55,032 nt of DNA, from positions 1-55,032 of the forward strand of contig CAZFVY010000039.1 in NCBI GenBank assembly GCA_964522665.1, in the 5' to 3' direction. This document shows, one piece after another, positions 26,980 through 36,359 of this stretch (position 1 is the stretch's first letter; every line of letters begins with the position of its first letter). The notes under the pieces are model-generated. The model worked only from the letters and a program-made list of their open reading frames with translations, did not search any database and was not told the origin of the DNA. The translations under genes were made by a program, and so were the position numbers. The stretch is from CAZFVY01 sp964522665 (lineage in GTDB: Bacteria > Verrucomicrobiota > Verrucomicrobiia > Limisphaerales > CAZFVY01).

Positions 26980-28137
26980 TTGAAAGCAATTCTAGCCCTC
27001 GAAGACGGCTCGGTTTTTCACGGTCAAGGGTTTGGCGCTCCCGCCCAAGCCTGCGGCGAGGTTTGTTTCAATACCTCGATGACCGGCTACCAGGAGATTC
27101 TGACGGACCCGTCGTATAAAGGCCAGATCGTGGCCATGACCTATCCGTTAATCGGGAATTACGGCGTCAACACGCAGGACGTCGAGTCCTGGCGGCCTCA
27201 TGTCGCCGGCTTTGCGATTCGCGAACTCTCACCCGTGGTCAGCAATTGGCGCGCGGACGACTCCCTCGAGAATTATCTGGCCAAAAACGGAATCCCCGGC
27301 ATCCAGGGAATCGATACGCGGGCGTTGACGCGGAAACTGCGCGTGAGCGGAGCGCTTAAAGGGTTGATTTCGACCCTCGATATTTCCGAGGCCGAGGCCG
27401 TGGCCCAAGCGCGCGGATGGCCGGGAATGGAGGGCATGGATTTCGTCAAGGAAGTGACCCATGCGGAGCCGTTTCCGTGGGATCCCGAGGATGCCCAGAG
27501 CGCCAGCTTTAATCTGACCCACGGGAGCGGCGAAGTGGACGCGCGCCAGGTGCGCGATCCGATGCCGCCCGCCGACATTCCGATCGTCGCTTACGACTTC
27601 GGGATGAAGTACAATATTCTGCGGCGACTGCGCCAACGCGGTTTCCGGGTGCAAGTCGTGCCGGCAACGACCTCCGCCGCCGAGGCATTGAAGTACCGGC
27701 CCCAGGGAATTTTCTTGTCCAACGGCCCCGGTGATCCCGCCGCGCTTTCCTACGCCGTCGAAACGGTCCGACAATTGGTGGAGAGCGGCATCCCGATTTT
27801 TGGTATTTGCCTTGGCCACCAAATCCTGGGTTTGGCGTTTGGGGGCAAGACCTTCAAACTGAAGTTTGGACATCGCGGCGCGAACCAGCCGGTCAAGAAT
27901 CTAGAAACCGGGCAGGTGGAGATAACGTCACAAAACCACGGCTTCGCGGTTGACCCAGCGTCACTCCCGTCCGAGATCAGCGTCAACCAGATCAACCTCA
28001 ACGACCAAACCGTCGAGGGCCTGCGCCACAAGACCAAGCCGGTTTATTGCGTGCAGTATCACCCCGAGGCCTCGCCGGGACCGCACGACTCGACGCCGCT
28101 GTTTGACGAATTTCGGTCGTTGATTGAGCGCCATTGA
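26980..28137 (+). CDS. carA: Carbamoyl-phosphate synthase small subunit
   Basis: A 385-residue glutamine amidotransferase subunit that supplies ammonia for carbamoyl phosphate, used in arginine and pyrimidine synthesis. The N-terminal CPSase domain has GEVCFNTSMTGYQEILTDPS. The C-terminal class I glutaminase has the nucleophile Cys in FGICLGHQILGLAFGG, with His and Glu in QYHPEASPGPHDS. The start is TTG at 26980 (MKAILALEDG), where the family N-terminus begins; no ATG fits. carB does not follow, as an FHA gene comes next. It is downstream of pyrC and a thioredoxin-like gene on the same strand. Confidence 0.96.
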   Translation: MKAILALEDGSVFHGQGFGAPAQACGEVCFNTSMTGYQEILTDPSYKGQIVAMTYPLIGNYGVNTQDVESWRPHVAGFAIRELSPVVSNWRADDSLENYLAKNGIPGIQGIDTRALTRKLRVSGALKGLISTLDISEAEAVAQARGWPGMEGMDFVKEVTHAEPFPWDPEDAQSASFNLTHGSGEVDARQVRDPMPPADIPIVAYDFGMKYNILRRLRQRGFRVQVVPATTSAAEALKYRPQGIFLSNGPGDPAALSYAVETVRQLVESGIPIFGICLGHQILGLAFGGKTFKLKFGHRGANQPVKNLETGQVEITSQNHGFAVDPASLPSEISVNQINLNDQTVEGLRHKTKPVYCVQYHPEASPGPHDSTPLFDEFRSLIERH

Positions 28138-28203
28138 AGAGCGTTGGTCAAAAGCATGGGCGCCACGGCTTCCGAGAAAACCATCCGCGGCAAAGAAAAC
28201 GGT

Positions 28204-28231
28204 TTGACTTGACCGCCCAGCTCAGGATAAA
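28204..28231 (+). promoter_or_regulatory. Possible sigma-70 promoter of FHA gene
   Basis: TTGACT (28204-28209), a 16-nt spacer, then GATAAA (28226-28231), 20 bp before the FHA start codon. The -35 box matches 5 of 6 and the -10 box 4 of 6. The implied leader is very short. This is the only promoter-like pair in the 114-bp gap after carA. Confidence 0.3.
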
Positions 28232-28251
28232 CCTTTGAACCTAACCAACCT

Positions 28252-28764
28252 ATGGCCAAACTTGTCGTATTAAGCGAGGGACTCACAGGGCGCTCAGTCG
28301 AACTGAAGGCGGAAAAGACCACCATTGGGCGGGTCGATGACAACACCTTCCCGATCGCTGAGGCCTCGGTCTCGAGCCATCATTGCGAGATTTTTCTCCG
28401 CGGCGCCGACGTGGTGGTCAAAGACCTCAACTCGACCAACGGCACGTTTATCAACGGCGACCAAATCAGCGAAGCCGTGCTGAAACCGGGTCAGATTCTT
28501 CGTTTGGGCCAGATTGAAATCCGCCTCGAAACCGGCGCTCCGTCCGCGGCCTCCAAGAAGCCGCTGGATCGCACGATGGTGATCCCGCAAGGGGTCAAAA
28601 TGAACGAGTTGGAAGGGGGCGGCAAACCGGTCAATTTCGAGACCAATAAAGCCTTTGCCAAGAAGAGCAACAAGGCCAATACGATCTTCATCGCCATCGG
28701 CGTCGTGCTCGGCGCGGTGATTGTCGCGCTCATTTTCTACGCGTTCCAGAAAATGAAGCAGTAA
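28252..28764 (+). CDS. FHA-domain protein with C-terminal membrane anchor
   Basis: A 170-residue protein. Residues about 20-95 form an FHA fold with the phosphothreonine-contact residues in place: TIGRVDDN (Arg), SVSSHHCEI (Ser and His) and LNSTNGTFING (Asn). A linker leads to a single C-terminal hydrophobic helix (about 143-166, IFIAIGVVLGAVIVALIFYAF), so the FHA domain faces the cytoplasm as a tail-anchored protein. FHA domains bind phosphothreonine, so a Ser/Thr kinase partner is expected; the kinase at 1.6-5.1 kb is one candidate, by inference only. The gene follows carA by 114 bp. Confidence 0.92.
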   Translation: MAKLVVLSEGLTGRSVELKAEKTTIGRVDDNTFPIAEASVSSHHCEIFLRGADVVVKDLNSTNGTFINGDQISEAVLKPGQILRLGQIEIRLETGAPSAASKKPLDRTMVIPQGVKMNELEGGGKPVNFETNKAFAKKSNKANTIFIAIGVVLGAVIVALIFYAFQKMKQ

Positions 28765-28847
28765 GCCATTTGGCCGCTGCGTTTCCGACGCTGCCGGAGG
28801 CCCAAATTCGGGCGTCTTGGTTCACTTTTCCCCGCCCTTCCGTCCGC

Positions 28848-29858
28848 CTACTTGTTCGATTTCAGCCACCGCGCGGCCTCGACCGCCGAATAGGTAATGA
28901 TGATATCGGCGCCCGCACGTCGAATGGCCAATAGACTCTCCAGCGTCACCGCTTTTTCATCGATCCAACCCTGCGCGCCGGCGGCTTTGATCATCGAGTA
29001 CTCCGCGCTGACGGCATACGCCGCGGTGGGCAGGCCAAATTCCGCTTTGACCCGATACAAAATGTCCAGGTACGCCAGCGCCGGCTTCACCATCACCATG
29101 TCCGCCCCTTCCTGGATATCCAACGCGACTTCCCGCAACGCTTCCGCCGCGTTCGCGGGGTCCATCTGGTAACTCCGCCGATCCCCGAAATGCGGGGCCG
29201 ACTCGGCCGCCTCGCGAAACGGCCCGTAAAACGCGGAGGAAAACTTCGCCGCGTAGGACAGAATCGGCGTTTCGAGGTGCCCGCCCCGATCCAATTCCTG
29301 GCGAATCGCCGCAACCCGGCCATCCATCATATCGCTGGGCGCGATAATATCCGCTCCGGCGTCCGCATAGCAGGCGGCCGCGCGAGCAAGCAACTTTAGC
29401 GTCGGATCATTCAAGACGCGCACGGCGGATCCACGTTTTTCGACCAGACCACAATGCCCGTGACTCATGTATTCGCAGAGGCAGACGTCGGTAATCACGA
29501 GCAACTCGGGCAATTCCTTCTTCAACAGGCGCACGGTCTGCGCCACGATTCCGCGGGGCGCATACGCCCCACTCGCGCGCTCATCCTTCACGTCGGGTAT
29601 TCCGAACAAGAGCACGGCGGGAACTCCCGCCTCGAACGCCAGTCGCGCCTCAACGACGATTTCGTCCGGCGAAAGTTGAAAAACGCCCGGCATCGAATTC
29701 ACCGCCCGACGCAATTTGCGCCCCGGACGGGCGAATAAAGGGAGCACAAACTGGGAGGCGCTCAGCGACGTCTCACGCACCAAACTCCGCATCGCCGGCG
29801 ACTGGCGCAGACGCCGCGGCCGGGAGACCGGAAACTGACCAAGAACGGGCGAACTCAT
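28848..29858 (-). CDS. hemB: Delta-aminolevulinic acid dehydratase (porphobilinogen synthase)
   Basis: A 336-residue enzyme that condenses two 5-aminolevulinate molecules to porphobilinogen in heme synthesis. The Schiff-base lysines are visible in SYAAKFSSAFYGPF and MVKPALAYLD. The cysteine cluster DVCLCEYMSHGHCG is the zinc-site form, so this is a Zn-dependent rather than Mg-only enzyme. The length is normal. The start ATG at 29858 gives the usual basic N-terminus with RPRRLR. It is transcribed divergently from the DUF4230 gene, with a direct repeat in the 190-bp gap. Confidence 0.96.
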   Translation of the reverse strand: MSSPVLGQFPVSRPRRLRQSPAMRSLVRETSLSASQFVLPLFARPGRKLRRAVNSMPGVFQLSPDEIVVEARLAFEAGVPAVLLFGIPDVKDERASGAYAPRGIVAQTVRLLKKELPELLVITDVCLCEYMSHGHCGLVEKRGSAVRVLNDPTLKLLARAAACYADAGADIIAPSDMMDGRVAAIRQELDRGGHLETPILSYAAKFSSAFYGPFREAAESAPHFGDRRSYQMDPANAAEALREVALDIQEGADMVMVKPALAYLDILYRVKAEFGLPTAAYAVSAEYSMIKAAGAQGWIDEKAVTLESLLAIRRAGADIIITYSAVEAARWLKSNK

Positions 29859-29955
29859 GCCCGCAGCTTACTTCCGTCACGCGCCGCCCCGCAACCATTC
29901 GTTGCCCGCGTGTCGTTGCCGGAGCCCCGACCGCAGCCCGCCCCAAAACCCTGTT

Positions 29956-29983
29956 CATGATTTTGCCACCCATGATTTTGCCA
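29956..29983. repeat. Two 13-bp direct repeats in hemB/DUF4230 gap
   Basis: CATGATTTTGCCA occurs at 29956-29968 and again at 29971-29983, separated by CC (15-bp period). It lies about 100 bp upstream of hemB and 66 bp upstream of the DUF4230 gene. The direct repeat could be a tandem regulator site. By chance or design it also encodes a nine-codon ORF (M-I-L-P-P-M-I-L-P, stop) on the plus strand. Confidence 0.55.
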
Positions 29984-30048
29984 TAAAAGGACCCGATCCA
30001 GCGCGCCGATGAGTTGGCATTGGCAACCAGTCAGCGTATGGTTCCTCC

Positions 30049-30648
30049 ATGCGCAAAGCTGTCGTCGCGGTCCCCATCGTCCTGATCGTCTTCGTCGTCG
30101 GGCTTTGGCTCGGCTTCAAGGTTTCCCGGACGGTGGGCGCCTACACGCAACCAAAATTCTACGACACCACCGCCTTGCTCCGCCAGATTCAGACCGTTTC
30201 GCAACTGGTCACCGTCAAATACGTCTTCGAGAAGGTGACGTGGGTCGATGAGCCATCGACGAATCTCCTCGGGATGTTGTTCGCCGGCCAGAACCGCGTC
30301 TTGCTGCTCGCTCACGGAATCGTCAAGGCGGGCATTGATTTTGAAAAGATGAAGCCGGACGACATCCGCGTCGAAGGCCAGCGGGTCACGCTGAACCTGC
30401 CCCGCGCGGTCATTACGGACGCCTACCTCGACGACCGCAAAACCCAGGTGATCGAACGCACCACCGGCCTCTTCCGCGAGTTCAACAAGGACCTCGAACA
30501 GACCGCCCGCGCCCTCGCCGTGTCCGAGATTCAGCACGCCGCGCGCGAAAATGGCATTTTGAAAGACGCCGGCGATCGCGCTCGGCTTCAACTTGAGAAC
30601 CTCTGCCGACAACTCGGATTTACCGAGGTCAAGTTCGGCGCTCCTTGA
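30049..30648 (+). CDS. DUF4230 family protein
   Basis: A 199-residue protein with an N-terminal signal-anchor helix (KAVVAVPIVLIVFVVGLWLGF) and a soluble domain matching the DUF4230 pattern: LVTVKYVFEKV early, LLAHGIVKAGIDF in the middle, and a conserved VTLNLPRAVITDAYLDD segment. The C-terminal half is a long amphipathic helix. The family's function is unknown; members are membrane-anchored and face outward. The gene is divergent from hemB and stands alone, with 145 bp to the next gene. Confidence 0.82.
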   Translation: MRKAVVAVPIVLIVFVVGLWLGFKVSRTVGAYTQPKFYDTTALLRQIQTVSQLVTVKYVFEKVTWVDEPSTNLLGMLFAGQNRVLLLAHGIVKAGIDFEKMKPDDIRVEGQRVTLNLPRAVITDAYLDDRKTQVIERTTGLFREFNKDLEQTARALAVSEIQHAARENGILKDAGDRARLQLENLCRQLGFTEVKFGAP

Positions 30649-30793
30649 GCTTCACCGCTTTTTCGGACCGCCGAATCGTCACGGTGACCGACCGAAAAAG
30701 CTCTCACGCCCTCGGCCGCTCGCCACAAAAACTCGCGACGGCGGAATTGACTCTTGAAGGTTGTCGAGCGCCGCGCAAAATGCGACCCGGACC

Positions 30794-33700
30794 ATGGCAT
30801 TCGCGAAATCTAGCGTTACGACTTCGATCATCGCCATTCTCTTGGCCAGCCGGCTGACCGGCGCTCCGGTCAAAGCAGACTTGTCTGCGGCGGCTGTCGA
30901 ATTCTTCGAAAGCAAAATACGCCCGGTTTTGGCTCAAGACTGTTACGAGTGCCATCGCACGCACGGGAAGAAAAAGGGCGGCTTGGCGCTCGATTATCGA
31001 CAGGCGCTGCTGGAGGGCGGTGATTCCGGGAAGGTCATCGTCCCTGGCGATCCGGGCGCCAGTTTGCTCATTCGCGCGATTCGCCACGAGACCGACGACC
31101 TCAAGATGCCCAAATCGCGGGCGAAGCTCGAAGACTCGGTCATCACCGATTTCGAGCGATGGGTCCGCTTGGGCGCCCCGGACCCGCGCGATGCTCCGCC
31201 CACGGAGGCCCAAATCGCCGCCGACACGGATTGGCCCGCCGTCATGAAGCGGCGCCAGGGGTGGTGGAGTTTTCAACCCATCAAAGCGCCAAACCTCGCC
31301 TCGCTCCCGATGGTTGGCGGCGACAACCATCCCGTCGATCGTTTTATCGCCGCCAAGTTGCAGGAGGCTCATCTGTCACCCGACGGCCGCGCCGACCAGC
31401 GGACGTTGATCCGGCGCTTGAGCTACGCGCTTCGGGGGTTGCCGCCGACCACGGAAGAGATTGACGGGTTTCTCAGCGACAACCGTCCCGACGCGTACGA
31501 ACGCCTCGTCGATTCGTTCCTCGCCTCACCTCGCTTCGGCGAGCGTTGGGCGCGTCATTGGATGGATTGGCTACGCTACGCCGACTCGCATGGCAGCGAG
31601 GGCGACGCGATGATTCCTTACGCGTGGCGTTACCGGGATTACCTGATTCGGGCGTTTAATGCGGACGTGCCGTACGATCAAATGGTTCGCGAGCACCTCG
31701 CGGGCGACCTGTTGGAGCACCCACGGATTAATCAGAAACTCGGTCTTAATGAATCGGCGCTGGGCCTTGGACATTTGCGGATGGTCTATCACGGTTTCGC
31801 GCCCACCGACGCGCTCTCCGAGCAAGTTCGCTTCACCGATGACCAGATCAACGTCGTCTCGACGGCATTCCTCGGCTTAACCGTCTCCTGCGCGCGATGC
31901 CATAATCACAAGTTCGATCCGATCAGCCAAAAGGACTTCTACGCCTGGTATGGCATTTTCGTGTCATGTCCCCCGGCGTCCATCGCCGTTGACGCCCCAA
32001 GCGAGGAAACCCGTGACTTGCGTCAAAAGCTCGACCGCCAAAAACAATCCATCCGTGCGGCGCTGGCGGAGCAGTGGCTGCGGGCGACCGACGATATTCC
32101 ACGGAAGCTCGCCCAGCCCGACCCGCGCTTGAAACAAGCCCTTGATCAAGCGAAGGATCCGGCCTCGTTGTTGCATCCCTTTTTTGGCCTGCGGCAGACG
32201 AACACGCTCGACGCCCTGGCCGATTGGCGCGCGCGGGCGAAAGCATCGACAGGCGCAGCGCCTCGCGCCTATGTGCGGCGCTGGAATCTCGCGGACCCGG
32301 CTGATTTCAGCCGATGGCGGCACGACGGCCCCGGCGCCGCGGCAATCAGCCCGGCGGGAACCTTTACGCTCGCGCCGGAGGGCGACAACGCCGTATCCGG
32401 TATTTTTCCCGCCGGCGTTTATTCGCACGTCGCCTCCACGAAAGATCGGGGCGTTTTGCTTTCGCCACGGCTGCAACTGGATGACAAATGCGTCCTCTGG
32501 CTGCGGCTGGCCGGCGACGGCGGCGCGGTCGCGCGTTACGTTGTGCAGAATTACCCCCGCGACGGTTCGGTTTATCCCTACGCCAGATTGACGGGCGGCC
32601 AGTGGCAATGGATCAAATACGACCTCGATTACTGGCAGGGCGACCGCATCCATGTCGAGGTCACGACCGCCGCTGACCAACCCGTCCTGGCGGACGTCAA
32701 CGCGTCAAGGTCGTGGTTCGGCGTCAAGGAGGTTGCGGTGACCAAGGCCGGCGAACCAAGCCCGCCCGAATCGTGGGCGTTCACCGAGCCTTTGCTCCGC
32801 GCCTTCCCGGGCCGCGGGCCAACCAACGACCTGGAACTCGCCTCGACCTACGCTGCCGCTCTGCGCGAGTGCGTCCAGCGCTGGCGCGATGGCGGCGTGA
32901 ACGATGGCGAAGCGCTCTTCCTCGACCAATCGCTCAAATTGGAACTACTTCCCAATCGCCTCGACGGGCTCCCGACCGTCAAGCCCGCGATCCTCGCCTA
33001 TCGCGCCCAGGAAGCAGCGGTGCCCGTCCCCACCCGCGCGCCCGGAGTTGTCGAAACCGATCCCATCGACCAACCGCTCTTCGTGCGCGGCAATCACAAA
33101 CAACCCGCCGAGCCTATCCCGCGGCGATTCCTGGAAGCGATCGACGCCACGCCGTACCGAGCCGACGAAAGCGGCCGCCGCCAACTTGCCGAAGACTTGC
33201 TGCGCGCGGACAACCCGCTTACTTCCCGCGTGATCGTCAACCGCGTTTGGACGCAACTCTTCGGACGCGGCCTCGTCGCCACGCCCGATAACTTTGGCCG
33301 CCTCGGCCAACCGCCTACGCATCCCGAGTTGCTCGATTATCTGGCTTCCTGGTTCGTAACGAATCACTACTCCTTTAAATCGTTCATCCGTTTCCTCGTC
33401 ACGTCCGAGACGTGGCGACGCGCGTCCGAACCGTCCGCGCTGGCCCTCGAACAGGACCCGAACAACGCGCTGCTGTCGCATTTCAGCGTTCGCCGCCTTG
33501 ACGCGGAAGCGATCCGTGACGGGTTGCTCGATGTCTCTGGCGAGCTGAAGACGGATGAAATGTTCGGCCCGCCAATCCTCGGCGGGACCCCGCGCCGCAG
33601 CGTCTATGTGCGGATCAAGCGGAACGATCTCGATCCCTTCCTCGGCGCTTTCGACGCGCCGGTTCCCGCCGGCGCCAAAGGCTTGCGCGATGTGACCAAT

Positions 33701-34861
33701 GTGCCGGGCCAATCGTTGACGCTTTTGAACGACCCATTCGTGCTGCGTCTGGCCGAGCAATGGGCCAACCAACTGGCCCACGAAACGTCTTTGACCAACC
33801 GCGCCGCCCGCGTCAATGCCATGTTTGTACGGGCGTACGCGCGGCCCGCCTCGAACGCCGAACTGGAGCGCGCCGAAGGATTTCTCGACTGGACCGCGCG
33901 CGACCGCCGCGAAAACGACGCCGCGCGCGCTCGCCTCGAAAATGCCATCGTCGTCGCGCAACAGAAGTTGACCGCGCTCACCGCCGCCGCGACCGCTCGG
34001 GCGCTGACTCGGCGCGCGGTGACGCCAACGCCCACGAGTTCGACCGCGCCGACGCCGATTGCCGCGTGGAACTTCGCGAAGGGACTTGATGACCAAATTG
34101 GCAAACTGTCCAGCCAGGCATTTGGTTCTGCCAGGTCGGAAAACGGCGCGCTGACGCTCGACGGAACCTCGAGTTACGTCGCGTCCGCTCCCCTGCCCGT
34201 CGCACTCAAAGCGAAAACGCTCTCAGCGCGAGTCCAACTCGGCAACCTCGACCAACAAGGCGGCGGCGTCATCTCGATTCAAACCTTGGGTGGCGACGTT
34301 TTCGACGCGATCGTCTTTGGCGAAAGGGAGCGCGGCCGCTGGATGGCAGGTAGCGACGGATTCCATCGAACCGTGGACCTCGCCGGCACGGACGAAACCG
34401 AGGCGCAGAACGGCCCAGTCCAAATCACCATTGTCTATGCGGATGACGGAACGATTACCGGCTACCGAAACGGCAAACCGTATGGCAAGTCCTATCACAG
34501 CGATGGCCCCATCACGTTTGAAGCTGGGAAATCTCAGGTGCTTTTCGGTAATCGACACGGCCAGCCCGGCGGCAACAAAAGCCTGACCGGGCGAATCTTT
34601 GAGGGGAAAATTTACGACCGCGCTTTGACCCCGTCGGAAGTCGAAGCAGCGGCCAGCAACGACCTGACCTTCGTCTCGACGGCCCAGATTCAGGCCGCGA
34701 TGACCTCAGGTGAGCTTCACGATAATGAACAATTGCGAGCGGAGTTGGCGCGCGACCAAAACTCGTTAAAATCGATTACGAACTCCAAGGGGCTTTCAAC
34801 GGAGTGGGCCGATTTGGCGCTCGCTCTGTTCAATCTCAAAGAATTCATCTATCTTCGCTAA
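30794..34861 (+). CDS. Planctomycete-type cytochrome c / DUF1549 / DUF1553 protein with LamG domain
   Basis: A 1,355-residue exported protein. The ATG at 30794 gives a signal peptide ending near GAPVKA; the open frame extends upstream without a better start. Residue order: a PSCyt1-type heme site CYECH (50-54); DUF1549/PSCyt2 (about 175-385) containing a second heme-like motif CARCH (about 367-371); a middle beta-rich insert (about 500-640); DUF1553/PSD1 (about 790-1060); and a LamG-like domain (about 1090-1295). The family is abundant in Planctomycetes and Verrucomicrobia and its biochemical role is unsettled. The DUF1501 gene follows 16 bp later, the usual partner, so the two form an operon. 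The LamG domain suggests polysaccharide contact. Confidence 0.93.
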   Translation: MAFAKSSVTTSIIAILLASRLTGAPVKADLSAAAVEFFESKIRPVLAQDCYECHRTHGKKKGGLALDYRQALLEGGDSGKVIVPGDPGASLLIRAIRHETDDLKMPKSRAKLEDSVITDFERWVRLGAPDPRDAPPTEAQIAADTDWPAVMKRRQGWWSFQPIKAPNLASLPMVGGDNHPVDRFIAAKLQEAHLSPDGRADQRTLIRRLSYALRGLPPTTEEIDGFLSDNRPDAYERLVDSFLASPRFGERWARHWMDWLRYADSHGSEGDAMIPYAWRYRDYLIRAFNADVPYDQMVREHLAGDLLEHPRINQKLGLNESALGLGHLRMVYHGFAPTDALSEQVRFTDDQINVVSTAFLGLTVSCARCHNHKFDPISQKDFYAWYGIFVSCPPASIAVDAPSEETRDLRQKLDRQKQSIRAALAEQWLRATDDIPRKLAQPDPRLKQALDQAKDPASLLHPFFGLRQTNTLDALADWRARAKASTGAAPRAYVRRWNLADPADFSRWRHDGPGAAAISPAGTFTLAPEGDNAVSGIFPAGVYSHVASTKDRGVLLSPRLQLDDKCVLWLRLAGDGGAVARYVVQNYPRDGSVYPYARLTGGQWQWIKYDLDYWQGDRIHVEVTTAADQPVLADVNASRSWFGVKEVAVTKAGEPSPPESWAFTEPLLRAFPGRGPTNDLELASTYAAALRECVQRWRDGGVNDGEALFLDQSLKLELLPNRLDGLPTVKPAILAYRAQEAAVPVPTRAPGVVETDPIDQPLFVRGNHKQPAEPIPRRFLEAIDATPYRADESGRRQLAEDLLRADNPLTSRVIVNRVWTQLFGRGLVATPDNFGRLGQPPTHPELLDYLASWFVTNHYSFKSFIRFLVTSETWRRASEPSALALEQDPNNALLSHFSVRRLDAEAIRDGLLDVSGELKTDEMFGPPILGGTPRRSVYVRIKRNDLDPFLGAFDAPVPAGAKGLRDVTNVPGQSLTLLNDPFVLRLAEQWANQLAHETSLTNRAARVNAMFVRAYARPASNAELERAEGFLDWTARDRRENDAARARLENAIVVAQQKLTALTAAATARALTRRAVTPTPTSSTAPTPIAAWNFAKGLDDQIGKLSSQAFGSARSENGALTLDGTSSYVASAPLPVALKAKTLSARVQLGNLDQQGGGVISIQTLGGDVFDAIVFGERERGRWMAGSDGFHRTVDLAGTDETEAQNGPVQITIVYADDGTITGYRNGKPYGKSYHSDGPITFEAGKSQVLFGNRHGQPGGNKSLTGRIFEGKIYDRALTPSEVEAAASNDLTFVSTAQIQAAMTSGELHDNEQLRAELARDQNSLKSITNSKGLSTEWADLALALFNLKEFIYLR

Positions 34862-34877
34862 CTGTGCATTCCACGCC

Positions 34878-36293
34878 ATGAGCCATCCCATCACGCGCCG
34901 CGAAATGCTTCGCCGTTGCTCCAGCGGCTTCGGCCTGATGGCCTTGTCCGGACTGATGTCCGAGCGGGCCTTCGCGGGTCTTTTGCAGCCCGTTCCGCAT
35001 TTCAAGCCGCGCGCCCGCAACGTGATTTTCTGTTACATGTCTGGCGGGGTTTCCCATTTGGATTCGTTCGACCCAAAACCGTACCTCAAAAAACTCGCGG
35101 GTCAGCCCATGCCAGTCAAAGTTGAACGGACGATGTTCAACAACAACGGGTCGGTGTTTCCCAGCCCCTTCGAATTTCGCCAGTATGGCGCCAGCGGGAT
35201 TCCGATCAGCTCGATGTTTCCGAAACTCGCGCAATGGTGCGCGGACGATCTCGCCGTCGTCCGCTCGATGACCTCAAAAGTCAACGAGCACGCCCAGGGA
35301 AATTATTTCTTCCACACCGGCTTTCCGTTCCTCGGGCATCCGAGCGCTGGCGCCTGGGTGAACTACGGGCTTGGTTCGGAAAACCAGGATTTGCCGGGGT
35401 TCGTCGTGCTGCAAAGCGGCGGAGCCGTCGCGCCGCACGGCGGCGTCGGTTTGTTCAGCAACGGTTTTCTCCCGGCGCAACACCAAGCCTCGATCATTAC
35501 CGCGGACGCGCCTGAGCCGGTGGCCAACATCACGCCGAAGGAACGTGACCTCGTCCAACGTGAACGGCTCAATTTCGTCCGCGATTTAGACTCCAGTTTT
35601 CTTCGCCAAACGGCGCAAGACGGGCAGGTGGAGGCGGCCGTCCGGAATTACGAAACCGCCTACCGGATGCAGTCCGCGGTACCCGAATTGGTGGACCTCA
35701 CCGGCGAAACCGAGGCCACGAAAAAACTGTACGGCTTGGACGATCCGCACCGCCAAAAAGCCGCCTACGCCCGCCAATGCCTTTTGGCGCGGCGTCTGGT
35801 GGAACGGGGCGTCCGCTTCGTCGAGTTAAGTTGCCTGACTGAGAACATCGGCGCCGGTGGCGCGCCCAATCCCTGGGACCAGCATGGCGACTTGGAGAAA
35901 GGCCACGCCGCGATGGCCCATCAAGTCGATCAACCGATCGCCGCGCTGCTGGTCGATCTCAAGCAACGCGGGCTGCTCGACCAAACGCTGGTAATTTGGG
36001 CCGGGGAATTCGGTCGCACGCCGTTTTCGCAAGGCAGCAACGGGCGCGATCACAATCCGTACGGTTTCTCCATCTGGCTGGCCGGCGGCGGCGTCAAAGC
36101 CGGCACGATTTACGGCGAGACCGACGAACTCGGCTACCACGTCGTCGATAAGCCCACGACCGTCTATGATCTTTGGGCCACCGTCCTCCATCTCCTCGGT
36201 TTGAACCACGAAAACCTCACCTACCTCTACGGCGGTCGAAACTTCCGCCTGACCGACGTCTTCGGCCAGGTGATTCAAGACTTGATCGCATGA
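34878..36293 (+). CDS. DUF1501 protein with Tat-type signal
   Basis: A 471-residue protein of the sulfatase/alkaline-phosphatase-like DUF1501 family. The N-terminus has a twin-arginine type signal (TRREMLRRCSSGFGLMALSG), so it is probably exported folded. Conserved elements include CYMSGGVSHLDSFDPK near the N-terminus, RFVELS, WAGEFGRTPF, GRDHNPYGFSIWLAGGGV and a C-terminal LDVFG-type end. The substrate is unknown. It is coupled to the preceding cytochrome/DUF1553 gene (16-bp gap) and forms the first of two such modules in this window. Confidence 0.94.
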   Translation: MSHPITRREMLRRCSSGFGLMALSGLMSERAFAGLLQPVPHFKPRARNVIFCYMSGGVSHLDSFDPKPYLKKLAGQPMPVKVERTMFNNNGSVFPSPFEFRQYGASGIPISSMFPKLAQWCADDLAVVRSMTSKVNEHAQGNYFFHTGFPFLGHPSAGAWVNYGLGSENQDLPGFVVLQSGGAVAPHGGVGLFSNGFLPAQHQASIITADAPEPVANITPKERDLVQRERLNFVRDLDSSFLRQTAQDGQVEAAVRNYETAYRMQSAVPELVDLTGETEATKKLYGLDDPHRQKAAYARQCLLARRLVERGVRFVELSCLTENIGAGGAPNPWDQHGDLEKGHAAMAHQVDQPIAALLVDLKQRGLLDQTLVIWAGEFGRTPFSQGSNGRDHNPYGFSIWLAGGGVKAGTIYGETDELGYHVVDKPTTVYDLWATVLHLLGLNHENLTYLYGGRNFRLTDVFGQVIQDLIA

Positions 36294-36359
36294 GGCCAGT
36301 CTGATGGTCAAATCGACAGAACCCGGCATGGAGTGCGACTAGTCAATTGGGACGTATTC

